Below, one piece after another: positions 25,481-35,130 of a stretch of 64,000 nt of DNA; the first letter of the stretch is position 1; each line of letters starts with the position of its first letter. This DNA is from Arthrobacter silviterrae (GTDB lineage Bacteria > Actinomycetota > Actinomycetes > Actinomycetales > Micrococcaceae): positions 78,634 to 142,633 of the forward strand of contig NZ_JAAKZI010000007.1 in assembly GCF_011045165.1 (NCBI RefSeq), given 5' to 3'. A model generated the notes under the pieces. It was not told where the DNA came from, did no database searches, and worked only from the letters and a program-made list of their open reading frames with translations. The position numbers and the translations under genes were made by a program.

Positions 25481-27016
25481 TCAGTCGTTGCTCGTGGCCC
25501 AGCCGGACGGGCCGTTGGAGCCGGCCGCGTATTCCTCCATGGGCACGGATCCGGCCTTCCAGGCGGCAAACGCCGGCTCCACAATCCGCCAGCAGTCCTC
25601 GGCCGTGTCGCCGCGGACAGACAGCAGCGGGTCCCCGCTGAGCACACCCTCGAGCACTTCGCCGTAAGGCAGGAGCGGGTCGCTGGCCAACGCGGTTTCC
25701 AGTTGCACGCGGTCAAGGGTGAAGAGGTCGCCCGGCCCGTTGACGTCCAGGTCAAGGGTAAGAGTCTCGGGGCCGAAGCCGATGTGCAGGCGCGTGGGGG
25801 AGTCAACACCGGTGAAGCCGGCAGGCAGGTGCGGCACCGGCTTGTACGTCACCACGGCCTCCTTGCGGCCACGGCCCAGTGCCTTGCCGGAACGCAGGAT
25901 GAACGGCACTCCCGCCCAGCGCCAGTTGTTGACGTAGACCTCCACCTCGGCCAGGGTCTCGGTGTCGTTGGCCGGGTCCACACCTTCCTCGTCAACATAG
26001 TTGGGCACCTGGCGCTCGCCGATGGTCCCGGCCGTGTACCGGGCCCGTCGGGTGGCGTCCGCCAAGTCCGGCTTGTAGGAGTTTCCGATGGTGCTGCACC
26101 GCAGCACGGCGGCAATGCTGGAACGCACGTCCTCCTGCCCCAGCGTGGCGGGGGGCTCCATGGCCATGATGGCCATGATCTGCAGCAGGTGGCTCTGGAT
26201 CATGTCCTTGCCGGCGCCGGCGTGGTCATAGTACCGGGCCCGGTTTTCCAGGGTCAGGTCCTCGTCAAAGACAATTTCCACCTTCTCAATGTGCTCACCG
26301 TTCCACAACGGTTCCAGCAGCCGGTTGGCGAACCGCAGCCCCATGATGTTCAGCACCGTGGACTTGCCCAGGAAGTGGTCCACGCGGTGGATGTGGTCTT
26401 CGGCCACCAGTTTGCCCAGCGTGGCGTTCAAGGCGTGGGCGGAGGCGGCGCTGGAGCCGAAAGGCTTCTCCATGACCAGCCGGGTGCCGGCCGGGAGCTC
26501 CTTCTTTTTCAGCACCTCGCACGCCTTTTGGCTGATGGCCGGGGGGAGTGCAAAGTACAGGGCCACAGGACCCTCCACGGTTGCCAGGAAGGCGCCCAAC
26601 TCGCCCTTGGCCGTGACATTGAGCTGGTGGTAGCTGCTGTTGGACTGCACCGCCTCAAGGGCCTTGATGCCCTCGGGGGTGGAATCCCCTCCCGGCGCAA
26701 GGGCGTCGGCGAAGCTGCCGGCCAGGCGCTCCTGCCACTGTTCGGCCGTCCAGTTGTCACTGCCGGCACCCACCAGCGTGATGCCCGGGGCGCGCCCCGA
26801 AGCGATGAGGCGCCCGACGCCGGGCAGCAGCAGCCGGCCCGTCAGGTCGCCGGAGGCTCCCAGGATGACCAGGGTCTTGATCCGCTCCGAAGCGGATGGC
26901 GAGCCGGGCGCGTGAGCCGGGGACCCGGCGTCGTGCGGGGCGCTGCCGGTGGCGGCAGAGGGCTTGGCGGGGGCAACTTTGGGGATCTGCGTGGTTTTCG
27001 TCACGAACCCAAGCAT
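25481..27016 (-). CDS. zwf: glucose-6-phosphate dehydrogenase
   Basis: This enzyme oxidises glucose 6-phosphate to the lactone with NADP+ (or NAD+), the entry of the pentose phosphate pathway. The 511 residues have the dinucleotide motif LGASGDLTGRLLLPGVGRL near residue 52, EKPFGSS, and the active-site peptide RVDHFLGKS with the catalytic histidine. Residues 1-40 are a Pro/Ala/Ser-rich extension. The ATG at 27016 has GGAAG 4 bases upstream. It stands alone on the minus strand between glnK and ffh, away from tkt-tal-opcA, the usual partners of actinobacterial zwf. It may be a second copy in the genome, which I cannot check. Confidence 0.93.
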   Translation of the reverse strand: MLGFVTKTTQIPKVAPAKPSAATGSAPHDAGSPAHAPGSPSASERIKTLVILGASGDLTGRLLLPGVGRLIASGRAPGITLVGAGSDNWTAEQWQERLAGSFADALAPGGDSTPEGIKALEAVQSNSSYHQLNVTAKGELGAFLATVEGPVALYFALPPAISQKACEVLKKKELPAGTRLVMEKPFGSSAASAHALNATLGKLVAEDHIHRVDHFLGKSTVLNIMGLRFANRLLEPLWNGEHIEKVEIVFDEDLTLENRARYYDHAGAGKDMIQSHLLQIMAIMAMEPPATLGQEDVRSSIAAVLRCSTIGNSYKPDLADATRRARYTAGTIGERQVPNYVDEEGVDPANDTETLAEVEVYVNNWRWAGVPFILRSGKALGRGRKEAVVTYKPVPHLPAGFTGVDSPTRLHIGFGPETLTLDLDVNGPGDLFTLDRVQLETALASDPLLPYGEVLEGVLSGDPLLSVRGDTAEDCWRIVEPAFAAWKAGSVPMEEYAAGSNGPSGWATSND

Positions 27017-27241
27017 GTCACTTCCGGGTCAAAATATCAGGGCGGGCGCGGCCGCGGCGGGCAAATTTCCGGAAGGGGTGCAGCTGGCCGCCCGTCCGCC
27101 GGGAAGGGAAAAACCGTGTCCCCCACGGGCCCCGCCTCTTGATACCCTTGATAGTTGAGTCCTACAGGAAAGGGAGCGGGCCGGCCGTCACCGGCTGCCC
27201 GCCGTTCTCATCCTGCAATTCGAACGCCGCATCCGCAGCAA

Positions 27242-27269
27242 GCGGTTTGGCCGCCCTTGGCCAAACCGC
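27242..27269 (+). other. inverted repeat in the ffh leader
   Basis: GCGGTTTGGCC and GGCCAAACCGC form a perfect 11-bp stem with loop GCCCTT, ending 42 bases before the ffh start. It has no T-run, so it is more likely leader structure than a terminator. The rest of the zwf-ffh gap (27017-27311) shows no gene. A repeated TTGATA around 27140-27160 may belong to the ffh promoter. Confidence 0.45.
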
Positions 27270-27311
27270 GCGGGTGATGGCATTTCCTCAGACGAAAGAA
27301 GTACACGGCGC

Positions 27312-28886
27312 GTGTTCAACTCCCTATCTGACCGGTTGACAGCAACCTTCAAGAACCTGCGCGGCAAGGGCCGGCTCAGCGAGGCCGACGTCGACGCCAC
27401 GGTGCGGGAGATCCGCCGCGCCCTGCTGGACGCCGACGTTGCCGTTCCGGTGGTGCGCGAATTCACCGCCAAGGTCCGTGAACGCGCCCTGGGGGCCGAG
27501 GTCAACGAGGCGCTGAACCCCGCGCAGCAGATCGTCAAGATCGTCAACGAGGAGCTGGTGGCGATCCTGGGCGGGGAGACCCGGCGCATCAACCTGGCGA
27601 AGAACCCGCCCACCGTCATCATGCTGGCTGGCCTCCAGGGTGCGGGCAAGACCACGTTGGCCGGAAAGCTGTCCAAGTGGCTCAAGGCCCAGGGCCACAG
27701 CCCCCTGCTGGTCGCCGCCGACCTTCAGCGCCCCAACGCCGTCAAGCAGCTGCAGGTCAACGGCGAGCGTGCCGGCGTGCCCGTGTTCGCCCCGCACCCC
27801 GGCGTCAGCAGCGAATTTGAATCCGCCACCGGCGATCCCGTGGCAGTGGCCCGGGCCGGCGTGGCCGAGGCCAAGTCCAAGCTGCACGACGTGGTCATTG
27901 TTGACACCGCCGGGCGCCTCGGCATCGACGCCGAGCTGATGAAGCAAGCCGCGGACATCCGCGCCGCCATCAACCCGGACGAAGTGCTGTTCGTCATTGA
28001 CGCCATGATCGGCCAGGACGCCGTCACCACGGCCCAGGCCTTCAACGAGGGCGTGAACTTCACCGGCGTGGTGCTTTCCAAGCTCGACGGCGACGCCCGT
28101 GGCGGCGCGGCACTCTCGGTTGCCTCCATAACGGGCAAGCCCGTCATGTTCGCCTCAACGGGTGAGTCGCTGGACGACTTTGAGCTGTTCCACCCGGACC
28201 GCATGGCCAGCCGCATCCTGGACATGGGGGACGTGCTCACGCTCATTGAGCAGGCGGAAAAGAACTGGGACAAGGGCGAAGCCGAGCGCATGGCGCGCAA
28301 GTTCGCCGACCAGGAAGACTTCACCCTGGACGACTTCCTCTCCCAGATGCAGCAGATCCGCAAAATGGGATCCATGAAGAAGATGCTGATGATGATGCCC
28401 GGCGCGGCAAACATCCGCCAGCAGCTGGAAAACTTTGACGAGCGCGAGATCGACCGCGTTGAGGCCATTGTCCGGTCCATGACCCCGCACGAGCGCGTGG
28501 CGCCAAAGATCATCAACGGCTCCCGCCGTGCCCGCATTGCCAAGGGCTCCGGTGTGCACGTCTCTGAAGTCAACGGCCTGCTGGAGCGTTTTGGCCAGGC
28601 ACAGAAAATGATGAAGAAGATGGCCCAGGGCGGCGGCATCCCCGGCATGCCGGGCATGGCCGGCCCCGGCGGCTTCAAGGGGTCCCGCAAGGGCAAGCAG
28701 GCACCCAAGAAGAAGGCCCGATCCGGAAATCCCGCCAAGGCAGCCGCTGAACTCCGCGCCGCCGAGGAAAGGGCCAATGCGCCCAAATCCCTTCCCACGG
28801 GCGCTGCGTTCGGGGCGGCCAACGAGGACTTCGACCCGGCCAGCTTGAACCTGCCCAAGGGCTTTGAGAAGTTCCTGGGGAAATAG
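27312..28886 (+). CDS. ffh: signal recognition particle protein Ffh
   Basis: Ffh binds SRP RNA and signal sequences of nascent membrane proteins and delivers them to FtsY. The 524 residues comprise an N domain (MFNSLSDRLTATFKNLRGKG), a G domain with GLQGAGKTTLAGKL, DTAGRLGID and SKLDGDARGG, and a methionine-rich M domain from ~300 (MGSMKKMLMMMPG, RRARIAKGSG with the RNA-binding arginines). A basic Gly/Lys tail ends FDPASLNLPKGFEKFLGK. The start is GTG at 27312. rpsP, normally the next gene in this phylum, lies about 18.7 kb away. Confidence 0.97.
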   Translation: MFNSLSDRLTATFKNLRGKGRLSEADVDATVREIRRALLDADVAVPVVREFTAKVRERALGAEVNEALNPAQQIVKIVNEELVAILGGETRRINLAKNPPTVIMLAGLQGAGKTTLAGKLSKWLKAQGHSPLLVAADLQRPNAVKQLQVNGERAGVPVFAPHPGVSSEFESATGDPVAVARAGVAEAKSKLHDVVIVDTAGRLGIDAELMKQAADIRAAINPDEVLFVIDAMIGQDAVTTAQAFNEGVNFTGVVLSKLDGDARGGAALSVASITGKPVMFASTGESLDDFELFHPDRMASRILDMGDVLTLIEQAEKNWDKGEAERMARKFADQEDFTLDDFLSQMQQIRKMGSMKKMLMMMPGAANIRQQLENFDEREIDRVEAIVRSMTPHERVAPKIINGSRRARIAKGSGVHVSEVNGLLERFGQAQKMMKKMAQGGGIPGMPGMAGPGGFKGSRKGKQAPKKKARSGNPAKAAAELRAAEERANAPKSLPTGAAFGAANEDFDPASLNLPKGFEKFLGK

Positions 28887-28911
28887 CAGGGCTGCCGGAA
28901 TTTTTGAAGGT

Positions 28912-28944
28912 ACCCAGACTTTCCCGGGAATGTGGGTCTAGAAT
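28912..28944 (+). promoter_or_regulatory. palindrome and -10 box upstream of the peptide-ABC operon
   Basis: TTCCCGGGAA (28921-28930) is a perfect palindrome flanked by ACCCA (28912) and TGGGT (28933). A good -10, TAGAAT, follows at 28939-28944, with no clear -35. The palindrome overlaps the expected -35 region, a typical repressor position. Operator role is inferred. Confidence 0.4.
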
Positions 28945-29009
28945 CCAGCCTAGGAGCTGCGTGAGGACCAAACAGATCTGCCGCCGCGGCTCCAGCCAGG
29001 AGGCGCATC

Positions 29010-30878
29010 ATGAAAAAATTGCGGACTCATGGGGGGATTCGGAAGAAGACCTTCCGGATTTTTGGAAGCATTGCAGTGGTTTTGCTGGCATTGACCGGTT
29101 GCTCTTCGGGAAATGGTTCCCCGACGGCGACTACGGCCTCAGGAAATGCCCCAGGGAAATCTGCTGACACGGCAACCTTTGCCGATCCACCAAACACGGT
29201 GCCGAATTGGATTTGGCCTTTTTCGCCACTTGCCAATTTTTCGGTTTCCAATTCATCTGACCTGCAGTACCTGTTGTTCCGGCCAATGTACTGGTTTGGC
29301 AACAACGGCAAGGCGGAGGTCAGCGACTCGCTCAGCCTGGCCGCCGAGCCCGTCTACAGCAACGGCGGGAAGACGGTCACGATCAAGCTGAAGGACTACA
29401 AATGGTCCGACGGCACCAGCCTCACGGCCCAAAACGTGATGTTCTGGTACAACATGCTGAAGGCGGAAAAGAAGAATTACGCCGCCTACACGCCCGGCCA
29501 GTTCCCGGACAACATCGTCTCCGTGTCCACGCCGGATCCGAAGACGGTGGTGTTCACCACTGACAAGGCCTACAGCCAGCAGTGGTTCCTCTACAACCAG
29601 CTGAGCACCATCACGCCCATGCCGGATGCCTGGGACATGACGGCCGCCGGCACCAAGGGCGACTGTGCCACGAACGAATCCGGCTGCGCCGCCGTCTATG
29701 CGTACCTGGTGGCCCAGTCCAAGGACCTGCCCACCTACGCCACCAACCCGCTGTGGCAGGTGGTGGACGGGCCGTGGAAGCTGTCCAAGTTCAATGCCGA
29801 CGGCAACATCACGTTTGTTCCGAACCCCACCTATTCCGGGCCGGTGAAGGCCAGCCTCAAGCAATTCATTGAGGTCCCCTTCACCACGGACGACGCCGAA
29901 TTCCAGGTTTTGCGCGGAGGCAACACCATCGATGTTGGTTACCTTCCGACCCAGGACCTGGCGGCCGCCAAGTCTGCCACCACGGGACCGGCGGAAGCGG
30001 GGCCAAACCCGTTGAGCGCAAACTACCAGCTGGCACCGTGGTTTCTCTACGGCGTCAACTACTTCCCGATCAATTTCAACAACCCGACAGTGGGGCCGAT
30101 CTTCAAGCAGCTCTACTTCCGGCAGGCACTGCAGTCAGTGGTTGACCAGCCCGGGGTGCTCAGTTCCGCAGCCAAGAACTATGGCGTGCAAACCACGGGC
30201 CCGGTGCCGCTCTACCCGGACAGCCCGTTGATCTCACAAACCGAGAAGAACAATCCCTATCCGTTCAGCATTGCCGCGGCAAAGAAGTACCTCACGGACA
30301 ACGGCTGGACCGTCAATGCCGGAGGCACCAGCGTTTGTGCCAAGCCGGGAACGGCGGCCGGTGACTGCGGTCCCGGAATTGCGGCAGGGGCAAAGCTGGA
30401 CTTCAACCTGCAGTATGCAAGCGGCCAGCAGACCATCACTACGGCCATGCAGTCGCTAAAGTCGAATGCAGCCCAGGTTGGCATCACCTTGAACATCACC
30501 CCGGCCCCGTTCAACACGGTGACCGGAACAGCGATCCCCTGCTCGGGCAAGACTTGCACGTGGCAGATGGGCAACTGGGGTGGCGGCTGGGTGTACGCAC
30601 CTGACTACTACCCGACAGGCGAAGTCCTCTGGGAGACGGGTGCCGGCTCCAACAGCGGCAGCTACACCAACCCGGCCATCGACAAGCTCATCATCGACAC
30701 CACCACGCAAAGTGGCACGGCCGTGATGCGAGCCTACGAGGATGCCCTGGCGAAGGACCTGCCGGTCATTTGGCAGCCAAACTACACCTACAGCCTCACC
30801 GAGGTGGCCAACGGGCTCCAGGGCGCAACGGTGCAAAACCCGTACAGCGCCATCAACCCCGAGGAATGGCACTACTGA
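29010..30878 (+). CDS. peptide/nickel-type ABC transporter substrate-binding lipoprotein
   Basis: This is an SBP family 5 protein of 622 residues. A basic N terminus and hydrophobic stretch end in the lipobox LTGC, so Cys~32 would be lipidated and the protein anchored outside the membrane. A Ser/Thr/Gly linker follows. The core has WSDGTSLTAQNVMFWYNML, a typical family-5 segment, and a C-terminal PVIWQPNYTYSLTE. GGAGG lies 7 bases before the ATG. The first ~280 bases are visibly less GC-rich than the neighbours. Permeases and ATPases follow in one operon. Ligand unknown; oligopeptides or similar are likely. Confidence 0.9.
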   Translation: MKKLRTHGGIRKKTFRIFGSIAVVLLALTGCSSGNGSPTATTASGNAPGKSADTATFADPPNTVPNWIWPFSPLANFSVSNSSDLQYLLFRPMYWFGNNGKAEVSDSLSLAAEPVYSNGGKTVTIKLKDYKWSDGTSLTAQNVMFWYNMLKAEKKNYAAYTPGQFPDNIVSVSTPDPKTVVFTTDKAYSQQWFLYNQLSTITPMPDAWDMTAAGTKGDCATNESGCAAVYAYLVAQSKDLPTYATNPLWQVVDGPWKLSKFNADGNITFVPNPTYSGPVKASLKQFIEVPFTTDDAEFQVLRGGNTIDVGYLPTQDLAAAKSATTGPAEAGPNPLSANYQLAPWFLYGVNYFPINFNNPTVGPIFKQLYFRQALQSVVDQPGVLSSAAKNYGVQTTGPVPLYPDSPLISQTEKNNPYPFSIAAAKKYLTDNGWTVNAGGTSVCAKPGTAAGDCGPGIAAGAKLDFNLQYASGQQTITTAMQSLKSNAAQVGITLNITPAPFNTVTGTAIPCSGKTCTWQMGNWGGGWVYAPDYYPTGEVLWETGAGSNSGSYTNPAIDKLIIDTTTQSGTAVMRAYEDALAKDLPVIWQPNYTYSLTEVANGLQGATVQNPYSAINPEEWHY

Positions 30879-30897
30879 ACAGCTGGTGCAAGGCATC

Positions 30898-31842
30898 ATG
30901 ATTGGCTACATACTGCGCCGCCTGGCCCAGTCCATCCTGGTGGTCCTGGTGGTGACGGTCATTGTCTTCATCTTGCTGCACCAGCTGCCCGGCGGGGCGG
31001 CACGGGCCATCCTGGGGCCGCGGGCGACCGCGCTCCAGGTGGCCCAGTTCAACACTGCGAACGGCTACGACCAACCCCTGCTGATCCAGTACTTCAGGCA
31101 GCTGGGCGAGTGGTTTACGGGCAATTTCGGCTTTTCCATCAAGCTCAACCAGTCCGTCAGTTCGCTGCTTGCGCAGCGGCTGCCCAAAACCATCGTCCTG
31201 AGCCTGCTGTCCCTGGTCCTGACGGTGGTCGTGGCCGTCCCCCTGGGCATTTACCAGGCCGTCAGGCGCAACCGCACCTTTGATTACGTCGCCACCGGCC
31301 TTTCCTTCATTTTCTATGCGGCGCCCACATTCTTCATCGGCATCATCATGATCGAGGTCTTTTCCCAGAACCTGGGCTGGTTCCCGCCGGAAGCGCCGCA
31401 ATCAAACGGGGTGGGACCCATCTTCGAGCAGTTCGATGCCATGGTCCTGCCCGTTGTCACGCTGGCGCTGCTGAGCATAGCCGGGTTCTCCCGCTACATG
31501 CGTTCCTCGGTGCTGGACAACATTGACCAGGACTATGTGCGAACGGCCCAGGCCAAGGGGGCTTCGCCGCAGCGCGTGCTGTACCACCATGTTCTTCGCA
31601 ATGCGCTGATCCCCATCATCACCTTGCTGGGGCTGTCGCTCCCGGCGCTCTTTGCCGGGGCACTGGTGACGGAATCGATTTTTAACTTCCCCGGCATGGG
31701 CCTGCTGTTTTGGCAGGCGGCCCAATCATCTGACTACCCGGTGGAGCTGGGTGTGGTCATCATCACCGCCTTCGCCACGGTGGCCGGCAACCTGCTGGCT
31801 GACGTGTCCTTGGCGATCATCGATCCGAGGGTCAAGCTATGA
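30898..31842 (+). CDS. ABC transporter permease, DppB/OppB type
   Basis: This is the first inner-membrane subunit of the importer, 314 residues. The N terminus MIGYILRRLAQSILVVLVVTVIVFILLHQLPG is the standard first helix of DppB/OppB permeases. About six transmembrane segments are visible. The cytoplasmic EAA loop that docks the ATPase reads AKGASPQRVLYHHVLRNAL. I chose ATG 30898, which has GCAAGG 4-6 bases upstream and lies 19 bases after the lipoprotein stop. The stop overlaps the next permease (ATGA). Confidence 0.93.
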   Translation: MIGYILRRLAQSILVVLVVTVIVFILLHQLPGGAARAILGPRATALQVAQFNTANGYDQPLLIQYFRQLGEWFTGNFGFSIKLNQSVSSLLAQRLPKTIVLSLLSLVLTVVVAVPLGIYQAVRRNRTFDYVATGLSFIFYAAPTFFIGIIMIEVFSQNLGWFPPEAPQSNGVGPIFEQFDAMVLPVVTLALLSIAGFSRYMRSSVLDNIDQDYVRTAQAKGASPQRVLYHHVLRNALIPIITLLGLSLPALFAGALVTESIFNFPGMGLLFWQAAQSSDYPVELGVVIITAFATVAGNLLADVSLAIIDPRVKL

Positions 31843-32783
31843 GCGATCCAGGCAGGGCGCAGGTGGATTCCCTCGGCGAAATGCCACCACCCGAACCGGC
31901 AGCGGCCGCCCCCACCGGGCTGCCCGTCGGCCAGGCCAAAAGCATGTTCCAGCTCGGCTTTGAGGTCTTCATCCAAAACAAGCTCGCCATCGTCGGCATG
32001 GTGGTCCTGGTCCTGGCGGTGGTGTTCTGCTTCGTGGGACCGCTTTTCTACCACACGGACCAGGTGACCGTGAACCTGTTGACCACCAACCTCCCGCCGG
32101 GGCCCGGCCATCCGCTGGGCACGGATGAAACCGGCTATGACCAGCTGGGCCGGCTCATGGTGGGCGGGCAGGCTTCCTTGACCATTGGCTTTGCAGCCGC
32201 CATCATCGCCACCATTGTCGGAACGGTGTGGGGCGCCATCGCAGGCTTCTTCGGCGGCCTGGTCGACGCCGTCATGATGCGCGTGGTGGACGCGATCCTC
32301 TCCATCCCCATCCTGTTTCTGCTGCTGTTCATCGTCACCATCGTCAGGCCCAGCATCCCGGTCATGATCTTTGTGCTGGGGCTCACGGCGTGGCTGGTCC
32401 CCGCCCGCCTGGTGCGCGGGGAGTCCCTGACGCTTCGTGTTCGCGAGTACGTCCAGGCCGTGCGTGTCATGGGCGGCTCCTCGTGGCACTCGGTGCTCCG
32501 GCACATCATGCCCAATGTGATAGGCACGGTCATTGTCAACGCCACGTTCCAGGTGGCGGACGCCATTTTGCTCATCGCCTACCTTGGGTACCTGGGCCTG
32601 GGCATTTCACCGCCCGCCACCGACTGGGGCGGCATGCTCAGCAACGGCACGGCCTTCATCTTCACCAACTACTGGTGGCTCATTTACCCTCCGGGGATCC
32701 TGATCATCGTGGTGGTGGTGGCCGTCAACCTGGTGGGCGACGGCCTGCGCGACTCCGTGGAGGTGAGGCTGCAGCGGCGCTGA
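31839..32783 (+). CDS. ABC transporter permease, DppC/OppC type
   Basis: This is the second permease subunit, 314 residues, starting in a 4-base overlap with the first. An N-terminal cytoplasmic Pro/Ala-rich stretch precedes the first helix (IVGMVVLVLAVVFCFVGPLF). HPLGTDETGYDQLGRLMVGGQASL is the hallmark sequence of OppC permeases, and VMGGSSWHSVLRHIMPNV is the EAA loop. About six membrane segments. It pairs with the preceding gene to form the channel. Confidence 0.93.
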   Translation: MSDPGRAQVDSLGEMPPPEPAAAAPTGLPVGQAKSMFQLGFEVFIQNKLAIVGMVVLVLAVVFCFVGPLFYHTDQVTVNLLTTNLPPGPGHPLGTDETGYDQLGRLMVGGQASLTIGFAAAIIATIVGTVWGAIAGFFGGLVDAVMMRVVDAILSIPILFLLLFIVTIVRPSIPVMIFVLGLTAWLVPARLVRGESLTLRVREYVQAVRVMGGSSWHSVLRHIMPNVIGTVIVNATFQVADAILLIAYLGYLGLGISPPATDWGGMLSNGTAFIFTNYWWLIYPPGILIIVVVVAVNLVGDGLRDSVEVRLQRR

Positions 32784-32889
32784 GAAAAAACCCCAGGGAA
32801 CATGCCGGCGGCGCCCGGCCCGCCGGCGTCGTGCCTGGCAAGGAACCCGGCACGGAATTGGGCCCGGAAAATGTGGAAGGGAAGGCATT

Positions 32890-35079
32890 ATGGCACTGCT
32901 GGAGATCAGGGACCTGAGTACGGACATCGCACTGAGCAAGTCCGTGGTGCATGCCCTCGACCACGTCAGCCTGCATGTGGACGCCGGGGAAACGCTGGGG
33001 CTGGTGGGGGAGTCCGGCAGCGGCAAGACCATGACGGCCATGTCCATTGAGCGCCTGCTCCCGCCAGGCGGCCACATCACCGGCGGGGAAATCCTCTTCG
33101 ACGGCGAGGACCTGGTCCAGCTGGAGGAACCGCGGCTGCGCGAAATCCGCGGCGGGGACATCGGCATGATCTTCCAGGACCCCATGACCTCGCTGAACCC
33201 CGTCATTCCCGTGGGAGACCAGGTGGCGGAACCGCTCATGCTCCACCGCGGACTGTCCAAGGCGGAGGCCATGAAACGGGTGGTGGAAATGTTCGGCCTG
33301 GTTGGCATCCCCAGCCCGCTACAGCGCACCCGTGACTTCCCGCACCAGCTTTCCGGCGGCCAGCGCCAGCGCGTCATGATCGCCATGGCGCTGATCTGCC
33401 AGCCGAAGCTGCTCATCGCCGACGAGCCCACCACGGCCCTGGACGTGACGGTGCAAAAGCAGATCCTGGAGCTGGTGGACAGGCTGCGCCAGGAGTTCCA
33501 CATGGCCATGATCCTGGTGACGCACGACCTGGGCGTCATCGCTGGCAGCGCCGACCGTGTGGTGGTCATGTACGCCGGCAAGGTGGCCGAGATGGCGGAC
33601 GTCCACACCTTGTTTGCCGCCCCCAAGCACCGCTACACCGATGCCCTGTTCGAGGCCCTGCCGGAGCGCGCGGCCGGCACGGGAGAGCGGCTGTACTCGA
33701 TCCCGGGCCTGCCGCCGGACCTCGTGGAGCCGCCGCCCGCCTGCCGGTTTGCTCCGCGCTGCCGCTTTGCAGTGGACGCCTGCCGGGCCCAGGTGCCGCC
33801 CATGACCCGGATCAATACGCCCTACGGCCCGCAGGAATTTGCCTGCTTTGTCCCGCGCACCACGCCCTTGCATGAACCCGAGCCCATGGACCTGCGCACC
33901 GTGGTGCCGGAGGTTGCCCGGGTGGAGCCCGCGGAGGTTGGCGGGCGGGGCTGGGTGGCGCCCACCACGTTCATCCCGGCCGACGGCGTGCCGATCCTTC
34001 AGGTGCAGGCCCTGGTCAAGGACTTCCCGGTGACGGCCGGGGCCATCCTGCGCCGGCACGTGGGCGACATCAGCGCCGTCGCCGACATCACCGTCTCCAT
34101 CCCCCGCGGGCGGACGCTGGGTCTGGTGGGGGAGTCGGGCTGCGGAAAGACCACGCTGGGACGGCTGGTGGTGGGCCTCGACGTGCCGACGGGCGGGAAG
34201 ATCCTGTTCCGCGGCCGGCGCATTTCACAGCTCCGCGGCCGGGAGGCCAAGGAGGGGCGGCGGAACGTGCAGTTCATGTTCCAGGATTCCTACGCCTCGC
34301 TGGACCCGCGCATGCGCGTGCGCTCCATCCTGCGCGAGCCGCTGGACATCCAGCACGTGGGGACCCCCCGTGACCGCAATGAGCGGGTAGATGAGCTGCT
34401 GGCCGCCGTCGGGCTTCCCGCCCGCGCAGCCGAGAGATACCCGCACGAATTTTCCGGCGGGCAGCGCCAGCGCATCGGCCTGGCGCGCGCCCTGGCCCTC
34501 CAGCCCGGGCTGATCGTGGCTGACGAGCCCGTTTCCGCGCTGGACGTGTCCATCCAGGCCCAGGTGCTGAACTTGATGAAGGAGCTCCAACGCGACCGCG
34601 AGCTGACATATCTGTTCATCAGCCACGACCTGTCAGTGGTGCGCTACCTTTCCGACGTCATTGCCGTCATGTACCTGGGGCGGATGGTGGAGGTGGGGCC
34701 GGCTGCGGAGGTGTACTCGCACCCGCAACACCATTACACGCGCGGGCTGATCGACACCATTCCCATTCCGGACCCGGTGGTTGAGCGCCAAAAGGCCAAG
34801 CTGGGCGTGCGCGGTGAACTGCCCTCCGCCATGAACCCGCCCAGCGGCTGCCGATTCCGCACCCGCTGCCCCATGGCGCAGGACATTTGCGCGAGGGTGG
34901 TCCCGCCTCTGCAGCCCGGCGGCGGATCGGAGCCCATGGCTGCCGCCGAGGTTGAGGCTGCCGTGGCTTCCGCCGCAGCCCGCGGAACCGTTCCGCACAT
35001 GACCGCCTGCCACTTTCCCATCAACGGGCACTCCGCCGCCGACACATTGGTTGAGGGAGCAGTCTCCCCGGTGGCGTAG
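32890..35079 (+). CDS. fused peptide-ABC ATPase (DppD-DppF in one chain)
   Basis: Two complete ATPase modules are joined in 729 residues. Module 1 has Walker A GESGSGKT (~41-48), signature LSGGQRQRV and Walker B LLIADEPTTALDVT. Module 2 has Walker A GESGCGKTTLG (~414-424), signature FSGGQRQRI and Walker B LIVADEPVSALDVS. Each is followed by the cysteine-bearing oligopeptide C-terminal domain (CRFAPRCRFAVDAC; CRFRTRCPMAQDIC). The chain can therefore serve as both DppD and DppF. AAGGGAAGG precedes the ATG. It completes the importer: one lipoprotein, two permeases, one double ATPase. Confidence 0.94.
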   Translation: MALLEIRDLSTDIALSKSVVHALDHVSLHVDAGETLGLVGESGSGKTMTAMSIERLLPPGGHITGGEILFDGEDLVQLEEPRLREIRGGDIGMIFQDPMTSLNPVIPVGDQVAEPLMLHRGLSKAEAMKRVVEMFGLVGIPSPLQRTRDFPHQLSGGQRQRVMIAMALICQPKLLIADEPTTALDVTVQKQILELVDRLRQEFHMAMILVTHDLGVIAGSADRVVVMYAGKVAEMADVHTLFAAPKHRYTDALFEALPERAAGTGERLYSIPGLPPDLVEPPPACRFAPRCRFAVDACRAQVPPMTRINTPYGPQEFACFVPRTTPLHEPEPMDLRTVVPEVARVEPAEVGGRGWVAPTTFIPADGVPILQVQALVKDFPVTAGAILRRHVGDISAVADITVSIPRGRTLGLVGESGCGKTTLGRLVVGLDVPTGGKILFRGRRISQLRGREAKEGRRNVQFMFQDSYASLDPRMRVRSILREPLDIQHVGTPRDRNERVDELLAAVGLPARAAERYPHEFSGGQRQRIGLARALALQPGLIVADEPVSALDVSIQAQVLNLMKELQRDRELTYLFISHDLSVVRYLSDVIAVMYLGRMVEVGPAAEVYSHPQHHYTRGLIDTIPIPDPVVERQKAKLGVRGELPSAMNPPSGCRFRTRCPMAQDICARVVPPLQPGGGSEPMAAAEVEAAVASAAARGTVPHMTACHFPINGHSAADTLVEGAVSPVA

Positions 35080-35130
35080 TGGGGGGTGCCCGTTCAATGC
35101 CCTGTCAGGCCCATCCGGTACCCTGCTTGA

